Source of the DNA: Styela clava
Lineage: Eukaryota; Chordata; Ascidiacea; Stolidobranchia; Styelidae
DNA: 64,000 bases
Reading direction: 5' to 3'
NCBI RefSeq assembly: GCF_964204865.1
Contig: NC_135259.1
Coordinates: 5,156,974 to 5,220,973, forward strand
Under the pieces are notes generated by a model. It saw only the letters and a program-made list of their open reading frames with translations, searched no databases and had not been told where the DNA came from. Positions 1-13,205 of the stretch are shown here, in pieces; position 1 is the stretch's first letter; every line of letters begins with the position of its first letter. The translations under genes and the position numbers were made by a program.

Positions 1-3000
1 GCACGTTTTGACTTGGCCATATATATTACTAAACATAGCGTGTATTCAAAATGTTATAAACAATGCAGACGTAACATGTTTAAAAACCGTTTGTTATTTC
101 AACTAAATTTACTAGATAATTTATCGAACATCTTTTTCTTTTGGACATACATTTTTACTGTACGTCCATTAAACCTGGAATGAGTTGCGGAAAGTATGAA
201 ATAAAAAAAAAATCATTTTACGACCTCTTGTTTATTGTTTTCAAATTTTTGAAAAATTATCGTTTTTGAAATAGCGATTTCTCAAAAACCGCCAATAAAG
301 GCAGCACTACGACACAGTCGGAGAAAAGCAGATACCTTATAGATTTGATTTCATTATGTCAGAACAGTAGCAGCACGTTTTGACTCGGCCATATATAATG
401 CCAAACATAGTGTATAATTTTCAATTTTATAAACAATGTAGATGTAACAAATTTAAAAAGGGTTCGTATTTCAACTAAATTTGCTGGATTATTATCAAAT
501 ATATTTTTATCCTTGTCGCACGTCAATATTTCTATTAAACTTGAAATAGGTTTCAGAAAGTATAAAATATTAAAAAACATTTTACCTACCCTCGTGAATT
601 TGTTTTAAAATTTCGAAAATTATCGTTTATGGAGTGGCGATTTCTCGAAAACCACCAATAAAGGCAACATCACGACACATTCGGAAAAAAGCACATACCT
701 TATAGATTCGATTTGATCATTTCAGAACAGTAGCAGCACGTTTTGACTTGGTCCTATATAACTCCAAACATAGCTTATATTCTTCAATTTTATAAACAAC
801 GTAAAAATAGCAATTTGAAAGGGTTTGAGTTTCAACCAAATTTGCTGGATAATTAATTAAATATCTTTTTTTTCTTTGTCGCACAATATTACTGTACGTC
901 TAAACTTGGAATGGGTGGCAGAAAGAATAAAATACCAAAACTTATTTAAGCCCTCTGGTGGAATTTTTTTACTTTTAAAAAATTTTAATCGTGTTTGAAA
1001 TAGCGATTTCTCGAAAACCGCCAATAAAGGCAAAGAGTTCGGTATTTCAAACGAATTCACCTATTCCATTATCTTACTTTTTCAAACACCGATACTGTGT
1101 GTTAATTATACTTAGAATAAGTTGTAAATTGTATAAAACAATAAAAAAATGTCTTACGCACTATTCTTTTATTTATTTCCCAAACATACGCTTTTAGAGT
1201 GACGATTTCTTGAAAACCGCCAATAAAGGCAGCATTATGACACTTTGGCATCGGATAATCGAAGATACATTAAAGATTCGATTCCACTAAACCAGAACAG
1301 TAGCAGCATGATTTGATTTGGTCATATATAACATCAAGAATAGAGTATATTCTTCAATTTTTGAATAATGCTAACGTTAAAAATTCAAAAAGCTGTCGTA
1401 TTTTAAACGAATTTACTGAATACTTGTTCAAATATAATTTTTTCTCAGTCACACATCAATACTGGACAAGGTAAAAAATATATTTGATCAATTATCCAGC
1501 AAATTAAGTTGAAATACAAACTTTTTAAATTCGTTACGTCGGTATTGTTCATAAAATTGAGAATACACGCGATGTTTGGCATTATATATGGCCAAGTCAA
1601 ACATGCTGCTTCTGTTTGGTATAGTGAAATCGAATCTATAAGGTATCTTATTTCCTCCGAATGTGTCGCGGTGCTGCCTTTATTGGCAGTTTTCGAGAAA
1701 TAGCCTTTTTGTAAACGATAATTGGTTGAAATTTTGGAAAGAATCCACTAGAGGTCGTAAATGTATTTTGGTTGTTTTATACTTCTTGCAACGTATTCCA
1801 AGTCTAACCGACGTACAGTATTAATGTGTGACAAAGAGAAAAAGATATTTGATCAATTATGTAGCAAGTTTTGTTGAGATACAAACCCTTTTAAAATTTG
1901 TTTCGCCCACATTGTTTATAGAATTTAGAATACGCGCTATGTTTAGTATTAATTATGGCCAAATCAAAACGTGCTGCTGCTGTTCTGGTTTGGTGAAATC
2001 CAATCTATAATGTAGCTTCTATTCTCCGAAAGTGTCGTATTGCAGCCTTTATTGGCAGTTTTCGAGAAATCGTCTCTCCAAAAACGGTATGTTTGGGAAA
2101 TTGAAAAAAATTATATATAGGTTGTAAGACATTTTTTATTGTTTTATACAATTTGCAACTCATTCCAAGTTTAATTAACACACAGTATCGGTGTTTGAAA
2201 AAGTAAGAAAATGGAATATTACGATATTAGGTTAGTTTATTTGAAATACCAAACCTTTTTAAATATGTGAACATCTACGCTATTCAAATAATTGAGATAT
2301 ACGCTATGTTTGGTATTATAGATGGCCAAGTCAAAACGTGCTGCTACTGTTATGGTAAAGTGAAGTCGAATCTAAAAGGTATTTGCTTTTTTCCGAATGT
2401 GTCGTAGTGCTGCCTTTATTGGCAGTTTTCGAGAAATCGCCCTTTTAAAAACGATTATTTTTCGGAATTCTGAAAAGAACCCATTTTAGAAAGCGTAAAA
2501 TGTTTTTTTTTTATATTTTAAACTTTCCCAATTAATTCTTAGTTTAATAAACGTACAGCATTCAATTGTGACAAAGAGAAAAATATATTTGATCAATTTT
2601 CCAGCAGCTTCAGTTGAAATACAAATCCATCTTAAATTTGTTACGTCGACATTGTTTATTAAACCGAGAATACACGCTATTTTGGTATTATATATAGCCA
2701 AGTCAAAACATGCTGCCACTGTTTTGTTATGGTGAAATCAAATCTATAGGGTATCTGCTTTTCTCCGAATGTGTCGTAGTGCTGCCTTCATTAGCGGTTT
2801 TCGAGAAATCGCCCTTCCAAAATCGATAATTTTTCGAAATTTTGAAAAGAATCCACGAGAGGGCGTAAAATGTTTTTTTGGTATTTTATACTTTTCTTCT
2901 GCAACTCATTCTAAGTTTAATAGACGTACAGTATTAATGTGTGACAAAGAGAAAAATATATATTTTATTAATTGTTCAGCAAATTTAGTTGACATACAAT

Positions 3001-4020
3001 TCCTTTTTAAATTTGTTTCGTCCACATTGTTCATAAAATTGAAGAGTATACGCTATGTTTGGTATTATATATGGAAAAGTCAAAACGTGATGCTACCGTT
3101 CTGACATAATAAAATTGAATCTATAAGGTATGTGCTTTTTTCTGAATGTGTCGTGATGCTGCCTTTATTGGCGGTTTTTGAGAAATCACCAATCCAAAAA
3201 CGATAATTTTCGAAATTCTCAAACTAATTCAAGGGGGTGCGCAAAATTTTTTTTATTATTACTTTATATTTTCTGAAACTTATTCTAAGTTTAATAGACG
3301 TACAGTATTAATGTGCGACAAAGAGAAAAAGATATTTGATCAATTATCCTGCAACTTTAGTTGAAATACAAACCCTTTTTCAATATGTTACGTACCGTTG
3401 TTTTTAAAATCGAGGAATATACGCTATGTTTGGTATTATATATGGCCAAGTCAAAACGTGCTGCTACTGTTCTGGCATAATAAAATCGAATCTATAATGT
3501 ATGTGCTTTTATCCGAATATGTCGTAGTGCTGCCTTTATTGGCGGTTTTCGAGAAATCGCCATTTTAAAAACGATAATTTTTTGTAATCCAGGACAGAAT
3601 CCACTAGGAGTCGCAAATGTTTTTTGCTGTTTTATACTTCCCGCAACGTATTCCAAGTTTAAAAGATGTACAGTATTTATGTATGACAAAGAGAAAATTA
3701 TATTTGATCCATTGTCTAGCAATTTTAGTTGAAATACAAAATCAATTTTAATTTTGTTACGTCCATGCCGTTATTAAAATTTAGATTACACGATATGTTT
3801 GGTAATATATATGGTCAAGCCAAAACGTACTGCTACTGTTCTGTTATAAAAAAAATCGAATTTATAGGGTATCTGCTTTTCTCCAAATGTGTCGTGGTGC
3901 TGCCTTTATTGGCGGTTTTCGAGGAATCAAGGTTCCAAAAAGGATAATTTTCCGAAACTTTGTATTTGCGGAATGCCTGAAAATTCATTTTTCGCTTAGT
4001 TAGTCTTTTTTTGAACACTA
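1..4020. repeat. Satellite of ~370 bp units with an internal inversion
   Basis: A block containing a stretch like GCCTTTATTGGCGGTTTTCG recurs about every 365-375 bp. It is on the plus strand near 1675, 2048, 2418, 2790, 3162, 3537 and 3903, and reverse-complemented near 290, 655, 1018 and 1222. Each unit also carries CTATGTTTGGTATTATATATGG and GACAAAGAGAAAAA blocks in fixed order. The two orientations meet head to head near 1445-1500. Copies are clearly diverged from each other, so the array is not young. Short open frames inside it come and go with unit divergence and are not genes. The array runs off the left edge. Confidence 0.9.
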
Positions 4021-4275
4021 TTCTCTTGTTAAATTTAATGTATTATTTTAGTTTAAAGATTTGTCATCTATTTTCGTGCCAATATTATATTTTGATCAGC
4101 ATTTTCAATTTTTATATTTACCTATAAGTGAACACTATATGCGCGTGGAACCTATATTCAATGTGTAAAAATATTCTGGCTGAAAGTGCTGCTAGCTTCA
4201 CAGTGGTGCACAGCATACACCAACAGACCACGCTGGCGCAGAGAACCGATCGACCGTGTCGCAGCGTTTAAACTG

Positions 4276-4396
4276 CTAGAATACCAAATATGGAAACGAT
4301 ATCACATAACGTCATTTAACAAATAAAACAAGGGTCCTAGAATACCAAATATAGAACCATAATACATGAAGTCATTTAACAGGCAAAACAAGGGTC
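4276..4396. repeat. Two-copy tandem repeat, ~61 bp unit
   Basis: Two successive copies begin TAGAATACCAAATAT and end AAAACAAGGGTC, at about 4278-4336 and 4339-4396. They differ by several substitutions. The rest of 4021-4490 shows nothing recognisable. Confidence 0.75.
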
Positions 4397-4498
4397 GTTA
4401 CACACGTAACCGAACAGCTGTTTAGCCACAACTGTTGGATGTAGTTGGTGGGGTACCCAATCCAATGGCCGAATGGAGGTGGGGAAAATATGCTAGGG

Positions 4499-5227
4499 CA
4501 GGGCTACTCAACTATTTTCACAAAAGGTCCGTTGACGAAATTTGAGGATTACCGCGGTCCCATCATCCTGAAATATATATTTTTATTTTAAGTATGCAAA
4601 CGAAATTTTAAATGCATCGTTTGGCAAATACAAGAGCAATATTCTCAATATCACGCTTCGGTGCCGGTATGACAACGCTTCAGTTGTGTAACTAAACGCC
4701 GGCTTTGTTGAAAAAATTTGAAATATTCGACCGCACAACACCCGTAAAAATATATATATTTATAAGTCTTCCAGCTACTTGAATTATCTTTGAAACTGAA
4801 AATTTAAGAATATATTAGTTGCGGAGAAAAACTATTTTTCAAATAATGTTAAGATGAACCCCAACGTCCACAAGAATTTTATTAGAACGTTGCATTATTC
4901 GACTTCGTGTCCAATAGCACAGTTATTTGTCGATTGTTAGTCTAAGAAATTAAGTTTTTTCGTTTTTGCTAGCCAATCATTTCAATCTTGGTTCTGAGAA
5001 GGGAGAGTATACCATTTTGCAAAATTGGGTTATCTGTTCTAATTTTCAATTTAAAAAAACTGACAAACGAATGCAAAGTCACAAAAACAATGTTTACCAA
5101 CTTGTCTAAAAAACTGAAAATGCATTACATCAAGACGATGCATTCGATGTCAAGAAGCAGCTGCGGTCCAAATTGAATACTCGAAAGGTCCGGATTCGGA
5201 CCGCGGTTCGCCAGTTGAGTAGCCCTG
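4499..5227. mobile_element. Non-autonomous hAT element (MITE), 729 bp
   Basis: The ends are perfect 15 bp terminal inverted repeats, CAGGGCTACTCAACT at 4499 and its complement ending at 5227. An exact 8 bp target-site duplication TGCTAGGG flanks them at 4491-4498 and 5228-5235. An 8 bp duplication and CAGGG-type ends are diagnostic of the hAT superfamily. No transposase frame is present, so mobilisation would need a partner in trans. Confidence 0.93.
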
Positions 5228-5235
5228 TGCTAGGG

Positions 5236-5953
5236 TACCCTGCCAATGGCACTGTAAGGGTTCAACATGAATTTCAACATTTCATTTGTCGTCGTAGTGA
5301 AAATCCTCATCCAGGAGTAATTGACGGCAATATGATTCGGTTCATTGCAGATTATATCCTCTTAACCTTATGGCCGATGCTAGCGTTAAGCGATTTTTTT
5401 CTCACTGTACGTACAATCCTGCGAGAAATAATACTAATTCTCTTGTCAGATAGAGAGAACTTTTGCCACTGAAAGTACACTATAGTCGCTCACTTAATGA
5501 TAGATTAAATCAAATCTGGTTTTATTATCAAATTTTCATCCCTGACTTGTTAGTCTGTGTTTTGATCGATTTTGAGGATTGTATTCCCCACTTCAACAGA
5601 CTTAATATCATGGTAAATGTATGTAAACGTACAGAAATCGGCAAAATTGAAACGCGTGAAATTTTTTTGAAAAAACTTTGAATTAAATACTAAAATCTTC
5701 GGTTCGTCCTTGTTTTAACTTGGACCTTGTTTCGAATGGTATCATTAGATTGAATTTATCCTGCACCAGTAAAATTTTATAAGCTATTTTAATGTTCTCC
5801 AAATCTTCACATGTCGGCTGCGCGAACTTGTGTTAAACAACGACGTTCCCTAATTACTTCGATACGCAGCGACGTCGGCGTGGCAACTCTGCGTTCTTTA
5901 TGAAAAACACATATCGCTTTCCCTCGCGTGTGTGAAACGTCATTAACCTAAAG
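5236..5953. other. Intergenic, nothing recognised
   Basis: No conserved coding frame, RNA gene or repeat was recognised here. The short open frames have no recognisable family and no splice context. Confidence 0.5.
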
Positions 5954-6350
5954 CAGGAATCTCCAACACATTTTTCAGACATAAACAAAACTTGTGAAGC
6001 TTCAGTGCAAGCAAGCTTTGCCATAAGTGAGATGATTGCGAAATAGTCGTGTTCTTTCGTTGAATGAAGCTTTATTAAAGGGTGTATGCTGGAGGCCTGT
6101 GAAGTAACAGCGGTAATATTTTTGTTTAACAATTGAAGGTAAAAAATCAGCCTTTTGCTCCAGCACAAGTAAATGAATATGTTTCATGTCTCGTTTTGTG
6201 GAAGATTCAAGTATAATTTCAACAAATATATTCAGACATCTTTTGTTATTTTTTTGTATCAATTTTGTACCTAATTTGTTGGTTTGTGGCCCGCGTCGCC
6301 GATAAATTTCATAAAGTGGCCCGTGACGTATTTTAAAGTGGAGACCCTTG
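5954..6350. mobile_element. Probable hAT MITE, ~397 bp
   Basis: The left end CAGGAATCTCCAACAC pairs with the complement of the right end (CAAGGGTCTCCACTTT), matching at 9 of the first 12 positions. The right end has the hAT-like phrase GTGGCCCGCGTCGCCG. The flanks ACCTAAAG and ATCCAAAA match at only 5 of 8, so the target duplication is decayed or the boundary is slightly off. Confidence 0.55.
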
Positions 6351-7917
6351 ATCCAAAACAAAAAAGCAGGTATTATTTGAACTGGTATTGGGATACCTGT
6401 TCACACCATGCCGAACGTTTAAAGCCTGCGTTTTGCATTAATCATTCCAGAAGCTGATGAAATGTCTGAATTTTCTCAATTTTCTTGATTTAAAGAGCTG
6501 TTGCAGCAGTTGCTCCAAAAAGTATAGAATATAAACGGTCTCATGGCTAGCCCATTGTGCGGCCTAATGAATTTCATCGAAGTGTACAAGTTGTACATTC
6601 AATGTACACAATTTGAAGACCAATCGCCGCGTCTGGTGTTAAAGCACCTATCAACTTATTGGCAGAATATTTCGATTCTTTTGCGTCGGAAAATGTAAAA
6701 TATTTACTAGGTGATCTAGCGACGCCATCATGTTCTCGATCTCGTTGATAAAACTTGATTGTAATTGTAATGATATCCAACAATGAAAAATTAGTCCCGA
6801 TGTTTGCGGCGGAACCCTATAAAAACGCGGGGTTCAATTTTTTTTGGTTTGGCCATTTAGTTACGTCCCATAATCAGATACCAAATGTATATATCATGGC
6901 CCTTGTTTTTTAGGAATTATTATCTATATTTAATTAATTTTTACCACAATCGTTACTTAACTGTTTTTCGGTCTTACACACATGGTAAAAATTTGGAAAT
7001 TGATAGTTTTACCCAATATTTATGACACCCATCCAAGAAGCAATCGTTTTTTTGCGCGGAGTATGAACTATCTATCGCGTCAATATTAATGCCTTTAATA
7101 ACATATGTTCGCCGGTTACTTTTCTGACAGATAAAGTTGACTGATTGAATTATAATTTCCCATCTTGCCACAATGTCGCTTTTAAAATTTTGAAACGTTT
7201 TTTTAAATATATATGAGGTTAAATATTCACGCAAAAGAGGTGACAAATAAAATTATTGAAAAACAGTAGTAAAACTGCAGCAAGAGCTCCAGTCAAATAG
7301 ATAATATTTATATTTTATACACTCCAGATAATTAGATGTTCTTGTAATCTTGATATATGCTGGTATATCTCATTCCATGCATGTAGCATATTTTTTCAAT
7401 ATATTTTGGCAATTTACACCGTGTTGAAAATTTTATCATGTACAAATAGTTGCAAGATTTTGTAGGGTAATTTGTATTGTAGTTCGGTCAGTTTGTCAAA
7501 ATAAGTTCCGTATAATCAGCGATACTTACATCAGGAATTTTTATAATAAAATGTGTATCTCTTTGTTTAATATTTTGGTCTTATTGGGTGTTGATTTATC
7601 GAGTTTAGTTGGATGACTTTAACCTGAACTTCGTATATGCTGACCGTACCACCGAGCCGAGTTATCTGAGAAACAACTGCGGAATATTAATTTTTCAGAA
7701 GAATGTTCATTCGTTTTGCTGCTGCGAAAGTTTGGTCCGAATTATTGAGCATCTTTTTTTTTATTCAAATGTTTAATGAACGCAGGTTTAAATCACTTTG
7801 TTAGGATCACACAGCGATAGAACTCTGGACCCAAAATGGCGGATGTGACGTCACACACGCGCTTATAACGTTATCAATGCATGTCCTCACTTGTGTTATA
7901 GTCACGTTGATTCGGGT
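6351..7917. other. Intergenic, nothing recognised
   Basis: About 1.6 kb of AT-rich sequence with no supported gene, RNA or repeat. Short open frames here (for example 6974-7246 minus) have no recognisable similarity. Confidence 0.5.
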
Positions 7918-8010
7918 TATCCAGACGTTATATTAACCTGTTCATATCCGTTAACTCGAGCTGAATTCCCCGTAATAGGAAGCTTCGTATAAAGCGATTG
8001 CTAAATAGTC

Positions 8011-8264
8011 CAGGGGTGGACAATGTGCTTTCAATCGGGATCGACTAAAATCTTCAAAATTGCTCGCGATCGACTGGTCACGGTAATAAGGTCATACAAA
8101 AAACGAATGAGCACTGAATATGCAGATAACTGCACACACGCTCACAATGAGCTTGGCTTTGTGGCCGCATTCGCAATGAAATCGACACAAAATTTATTAT
8201 GTTCCATCCAAGTTGTTAAACTAGTTCAAGGCAATTTCCGCGATCGACATCTTGGCCGCTCCTG
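8011..8264. mobile_element. hAT MITE, 254 bp, absent from the duplicate copy
   Basis: The ends CAGGGGTGGACAATG and the complement of CTTGGCCGCTCCTG form an imperfect terminal repeat. GGGATCGACT near the left and GCGATCGACAT near the right extend it. The paralogous stretch at 17375-17400 runs straight across without this block, so it is an empty site and the insertion followed the duplication. No clean 8 bp duplication is visible. A 111-codon open frame across it is incidental. Confidence 0.7.
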
Positions 8265-9499
8265 CGATATAAATGTGACTGATATGGCGCAGAGATTATT
8301 ATTAACAGATACTCATATTGGCATGCATGATCAAATCGCCTCTGAATCGAATGCATAATTAAAGTTTTTGGCATAGATTCAAATGAAATGACTGGCATTC
8401 GGACAATCGCATTTCACTTTCTAGGTCGAGTTGAAACAAGTGCAAATATTGATTTTCTGTGTAGTTGGATCATGCAATTATTAAACTGAAGGTAGTCTCT
8501 GAATGAAAACTCTACTCATGTTTAACAACGTCAAATAGATCTACCGACAAATGTATTGCATGTTTTTGGATACGAAGGACCATAAAATGCCTATTAATTT
8601 GACATTTGTTTCTAAATGTGTTATAAGATCTCGTTACTATTGGAAGGATACCAATACTATTCTCTACTCGGTATGATATATTATTGACCGTTGGTTCCAC
8701 CTAGTTATTTAATGACGATGATTGTCCCGTATGTGTGTTACAGCAGTGTTCCGTCTACTTTATACTGTTGGATTTAGTCTTGTTGAGGTTTCGTATACTT
8801 TGCCAGTCTTCTAAGGGCAAAGGCAAACCTTTGTATGCACCGAGAGTATGAATAATGTTTCGAACGTTTCTATACTTTGGGGGTTTAGATCAAAATCCAA
8901 TGTACACGTGGAAGATCGGAAATGATATATCCGGTAATTTGGAAAATCTGATCTGCGTTTTTTAGTCTTATTCAGTGAACGTTGTACTCCGAAAGTTGGT
9001 TGACGCGTTGCTGTATCGTAATCAATGAATATTGAATTGTATTGTTTTCTAGCAAATCAGTTTCACTGTATTATGATAGATGAATATTGAAGGCAATGAG
9101 TAGGCATTAATTCGATACAAAACTATATTTGATATGTGTATGTCTACGTATGCTAGAAATTAGATTAAAGGGAATTATTGTACAGTTTCGTCATTTGTAC
9201 ACGTTGTGATGCCTATTTCCTGATTCGTACGTCGTTCAAGAAGCATAATAGGTTGAGAGTATGATGCACCGTCGGCAATTAATATCAGATAAACGTCCAG
9301 AAGATAGATAAATCTAATGCTGTTTATTAGCACAATACAAATGTCGATACAGTTATGATATTATGTTAAAGAAAACATTTATAATGAAGTTAATCTTAAC
9401 TTGTTTCGTGTTTGGTTGTATTTTAGACCAGTACATTGGCGAATATAAAAAACATAAACAGCAATTATTAGAAAATAATACGTAGTTCATGCAGGTTAG

Positions 9500-12476
9500 A
9501 TGTCGAAAAAAGACAATTCAAGGTAAAATTAAAAATATTTGGCATGGATGGAGGTTTGAAGAATTTGTGAGAAAACTAATGAGTATCACAGAAAAATTAT
9601 GTTCGGAGAATATGAGGCCAGACAACACCAACCTATTATTGTACAGGCGGCCATCCTATTATATTCAACACTGCTCGGAAACGATCATTATTATTGGGCA
9701 AAGTATACGTGGCTCAACTGTTATCGTCTGCACTCATATAATTGCTCTGATACATGGAACTAAAATATCAAAAACTCTATCCTATATTTATGCCATATCC
9801 TCCTATCATATTTCTATTCAATACATCCATTCATCGAATCGGTGTAATTTCCCTTCGTTTTGGGCATCCTTCTGAGTCACTTTATTCATACCTTGCTCTT
9901 CGTGATATATTAGCAATATGTGTTGCATTTTAGTCATTGATGTATTGTTATTTGTCGCCGAGTTTCAAAGTACTTGACTTGATAGGCATAAACTTTTTGA
10001 ATACTGCACGTGCCTTTTCAGCAACCTTAAGCCGGAAGCCTCAAATCGTTTATCCAAAGAGAATAATGCCAGATTGCAATAAAACTCAGATACTTTTTTA
10101 TCATAGTTCGACAATCGTTCTATAGATCATAAAAACCTTCACGATATAAGCCATAATATGAACACAACTTGTACATTTTTTTAGCGATGTGATTTTTTCA
10201 GATTGTGCCTTGAAATCTGCACCGACAATGAAGAAGATTGGAAAGTATTTATGGGGATTTGTGCTATTGCATTTCAAGATAGTAATCCGTTTAAACGATC
10301 GCATCCTGATCCAAGCAAACGAAAATTATTTTTGTCAGAATATTTTAAATACGTTTATGAGGTATATGCAATTCAAAAATGAATGCGCTATTATAAAATA
10401 CTGTATTTTATTTCAGTTAACAAAGAGAAATGGCAGTTTACAGATGGCATCGAAGTATATTTGATATTTGTAGACCATACTTGGGTGTTCAGCTTTTTAA
10501 TCTGCAAATTATTGTTGTTTACGATAAACTATATTGACTAAAATGATTATTATCATAATCAGTACATCAATAATATTCTATGTTTAGTTAAAATACATTA
10601 TCTATTTATACAGATATTACATCTCTTACACACGTTTTTAAAATTATATTTGCTATTAATTACACAATCCATGTTATCTTTTCAGACCGAGTTGTCGAAC
10701 GGTCGAGCAGGTCTTGTGTGTGTGAAAAAAATTAGCGATAATCAACAAAAACCAAAAATACTTTACGGGTTTTGTATGATTCATAAAGGATCTCCCAAAA
10801 GCCGAGGTGATAAAACATGTATGGAAAACATTGATAAAAAGGGAATGGAAATCAGTTTGGGGTAAGGTTGCTGTTACTGTATTTTTGTGAGTTGAGGATA
10901 TAAAATTTCAATGTATAGCGGTCGTACATCGTGCACTGAGTTATGTAATAAAACTCAACCTCAAAGAATGAATAGCACAGTCGTTTCATTTCATCGAGAA
11001 GTACTTTTATGACAATACATTCAGTCAGTCGAGTGCAAATAACTAAATTGAAAGGTGTGATGCGATGGTTTTCTCTCTAAATTTGACAATATAGTTCATG
11101 ACGACGAATACCTATCACCAATCATATTTATACTCGCTTACCAATTGGATAATTACTTTTAACCCACCACAGGGATTTACCAGGCTGCTCACATTCTATA
11201 CTAAATTAGATTCGCCAATACCAAGCAAGCCAATAAGTAAAAATCATGGGGATTTTAGGTTCAAATTATTGGGTCAGTTTTATTCAAATATATTAAATCA
11301 CTCAATTATTGTTATACTTTCAATCATGTTTCTTTTGCATTTGTTTTGCGAGTATCTTTTTGAACAATACCAGATTATGATTTTTAATGTTGAATTTTAT
11401 AATGTTGACAAGTGATATGTCATGACTAGATTTTTGTTTTGTATTTTCTTCCCAGTGTGTTTTGTAAAAATTCTAGAAACTCGATGCTCTACGAATGAAA
11501 ATACTGCGTTTCGTTCACTTATCTGAAATTTTGACAAATAGAATTATATTCTAATTATTCAAATAAAATTCTGAATATGCGCGATGCTTTTTTAAACATT
11601 AAGATATGTAACTTACTATATAACAACTTTTTAAGTCGTGTTCTGATATCGGTAATAGAATGTAATACACATTTTATTGTACCCATTAGCGTTATTGGGA
11701 ATTGAATGATAAATATTGAAGAATTTTAGTAACTCACTAACGAGAATCCATGCTAAAATATTTGGATAAAAATGTCAAATTTCCGTACGATTGCGGAGTT
11801 TTTCGAAATAGCCAAAACTCACCTGCGGTGGGATATCGAAGCGTAATATAAACACAAGTGAAAATAGAAGTATATTCTGTCGAAATATATATTGTCCGAG
11901 TGGATCTATATGTAATCTATTTTAATTCTCTATGCGCTTGGATGAGCATTAGAGTTTGAATTTTGGCTCTTTCATCATTCAAAATTCCCAACATACCTTA
12001 ACACAATTTCAAGGGAGGACGAGTGGTTGGAAAAGAATGTTCTTTCCAAAATGAGAGACCTTTCAAAAATGCTAAATTTCACCGCAGTATATGCGTATTT
12101 ACAAGCCAGTGTCCAAGAACACATGAACAATGGTGTTGGAAGCAAATATATTCAGGCCTCAGCTGACATGCTTGTCCAGGATGGCATAAAACGAGGTTTG
12201 ATACCAGCTCATTTACCTACTGTAGTGTACGGAGTTCTAGACGACGTCAGAGTCTGGAGATTTTACAAACAAGCAGGGACTATTGAAATTGCTCACTTAC
12301 ATCATGGTGAAGATGACAAACACAAATGTCGCAAAATTAAATGCATCGATAATAATATGAGAGACAACAGGAATGAAATTTTTGACTGTGTTATCGTTGT
12401 GGCTAAAGTTTTGGGACCTCACAAGTTCCTTTTGCAACAGTTGAAAACTGTCTTTAATTTCAAATCAATGCTTTAA
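9500..12476 (+). CDS. GNAT-1: GNAT-fold acetyltransferase-like protein, 4 exons, 273 aa
   Basis: Exons 9500-9522, 10202-10361, 10686-10861 and 12014-12476 have GT-AG borders and join in one frame (822 nt). The first exon is only M-S-K-K-D-N-S plus two bases of a split arginine codon. It was chosen because the next exon has TTG where GNAT-4/5/6 have ATG, and because GNAT-2 keeps the same leader. The N-terminal half carries the family motif HPDP (exon 2). The C-terminal half aligns with the GNAT acetyl-CoA-binding half of GNAT-6. At residues 157-162 the loop reads MNNGVG where GNAT-6 has RGKGIG, so the usual arginine is missing; the two glycines remain. GNATs transfer acetyl from acetyl-CoA to amines, but the missing residue leaves activity uncertain. 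The intact frame in both duplicates argues for selection. Substrate unknown. Confidence 0.8.
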
Positions 12477-12915
12477 ATATTTGTCATAGAAATATTCTAC
12501 TTTTTACTTCCATAATGCTATAAAAGTTATTGAATGTTCCCTGGTAAAACTATCTTTCGTGTCAACCAGTCGGACTTAATTTGTCTGGCATAGGCCTACT
12601 ACATATGTGTGCATAGTGTCGTTCCAATATGTTGATACTTGTGGTGAGAAGTCTCAGGCCTTTGTTCTGAGCCCAAATTCAACGTCGTTTCAAGGTGTTA
12701 CAATTTACATAGTCTATGCAGAAACAGAACAATACGCAACTAAAAACTTATACCCCAGTTTTTGCTGTAACAGTGTTAAAAACTAGAGTGTGAATTGCAC
12801 GTTATAGGAATATGCTACACAAGAACAATAGTATTTATGCAAAATTGTGAACTGTTTTAATTTAACACTTGATTTTTTTATTCTAGAATTAGTTGTGAAA
12901 AATGAATCATTTTTT

Positions 12916-12921
12916 AATAAA
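12916..12921 (+). terminator. Candidate poly(A) signal of GNAT-1
   Basis: AATAAA lies about 440 nt after the GNAT-1 stop. The same hexamer in the same context (ATCATTTTTTAATAAAA) is kept in the duplicate at 21632. The conservation is partly expected from the duplication itself. Confidence 0.45.
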
Positions 12922-13205
12922 AGTATATCCATGATCCGTTTGTTTACACTGTTTCTTTTCACTTTTGCTAACAAACATATTTTGTTTGGTGGGATAAGTC
13001 AGTTTTATTTTTACCAATGTTCCACGGTTCTTGTAATATGCCCGCATTACACATAGTTGCTTCTATTTGCGTAATTTTCAAACCACAATAACATTCGCCC
13101 AAAGGGTCTACATATACATAGATTCTTATTTTTAATGTTTCATACTCAATGTTGAACAAGTCGCTAAATCTCGAGTTGAGAGTAAGGCCGGGTCAAGGTT
13201 CATCC

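Larger units (their letters stand above)
7918..13205 (+). repeat. Segmental duplication, copy 1 (partner 17309-21920)
   Basis: From the shared start TCCAGACGT to the shared end near GTTGAACAAGT...GGTTCATC this block aligns collinearly with 17309-21920. It includes all four GNAT exons, about 1.6 kb of upstream DNA and 0.7 kb of 3' flank. Copy 1 is longer mainly because of a 254 bp hAT MITE at 8011 and extra DNA in the last intron (about 11.1-11.6 kb). Both copies have the same orientation, about 9 kb apart. Confidence 0.9.

Noticed and set aside
8023..8358. 111-codon open frame on plus
   Set aside because: It lies mostly within a 254 bp hAT MITE that is absent from the duplicated copy.
9489..9875. 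128-codon open frame on plus
   Set aside because: The duplicate at 18.66 kb has stops and indels in the same frame. Only the 23 bp leader exon within it (9500-9522, in another frame) is conserved as coding.
11098..11415. 105-codon open frame on plus
   Set aside because: It lies in the last GNAT-1 intron, within DNA missing from the GNAT-2 intron; no recognisable domain.
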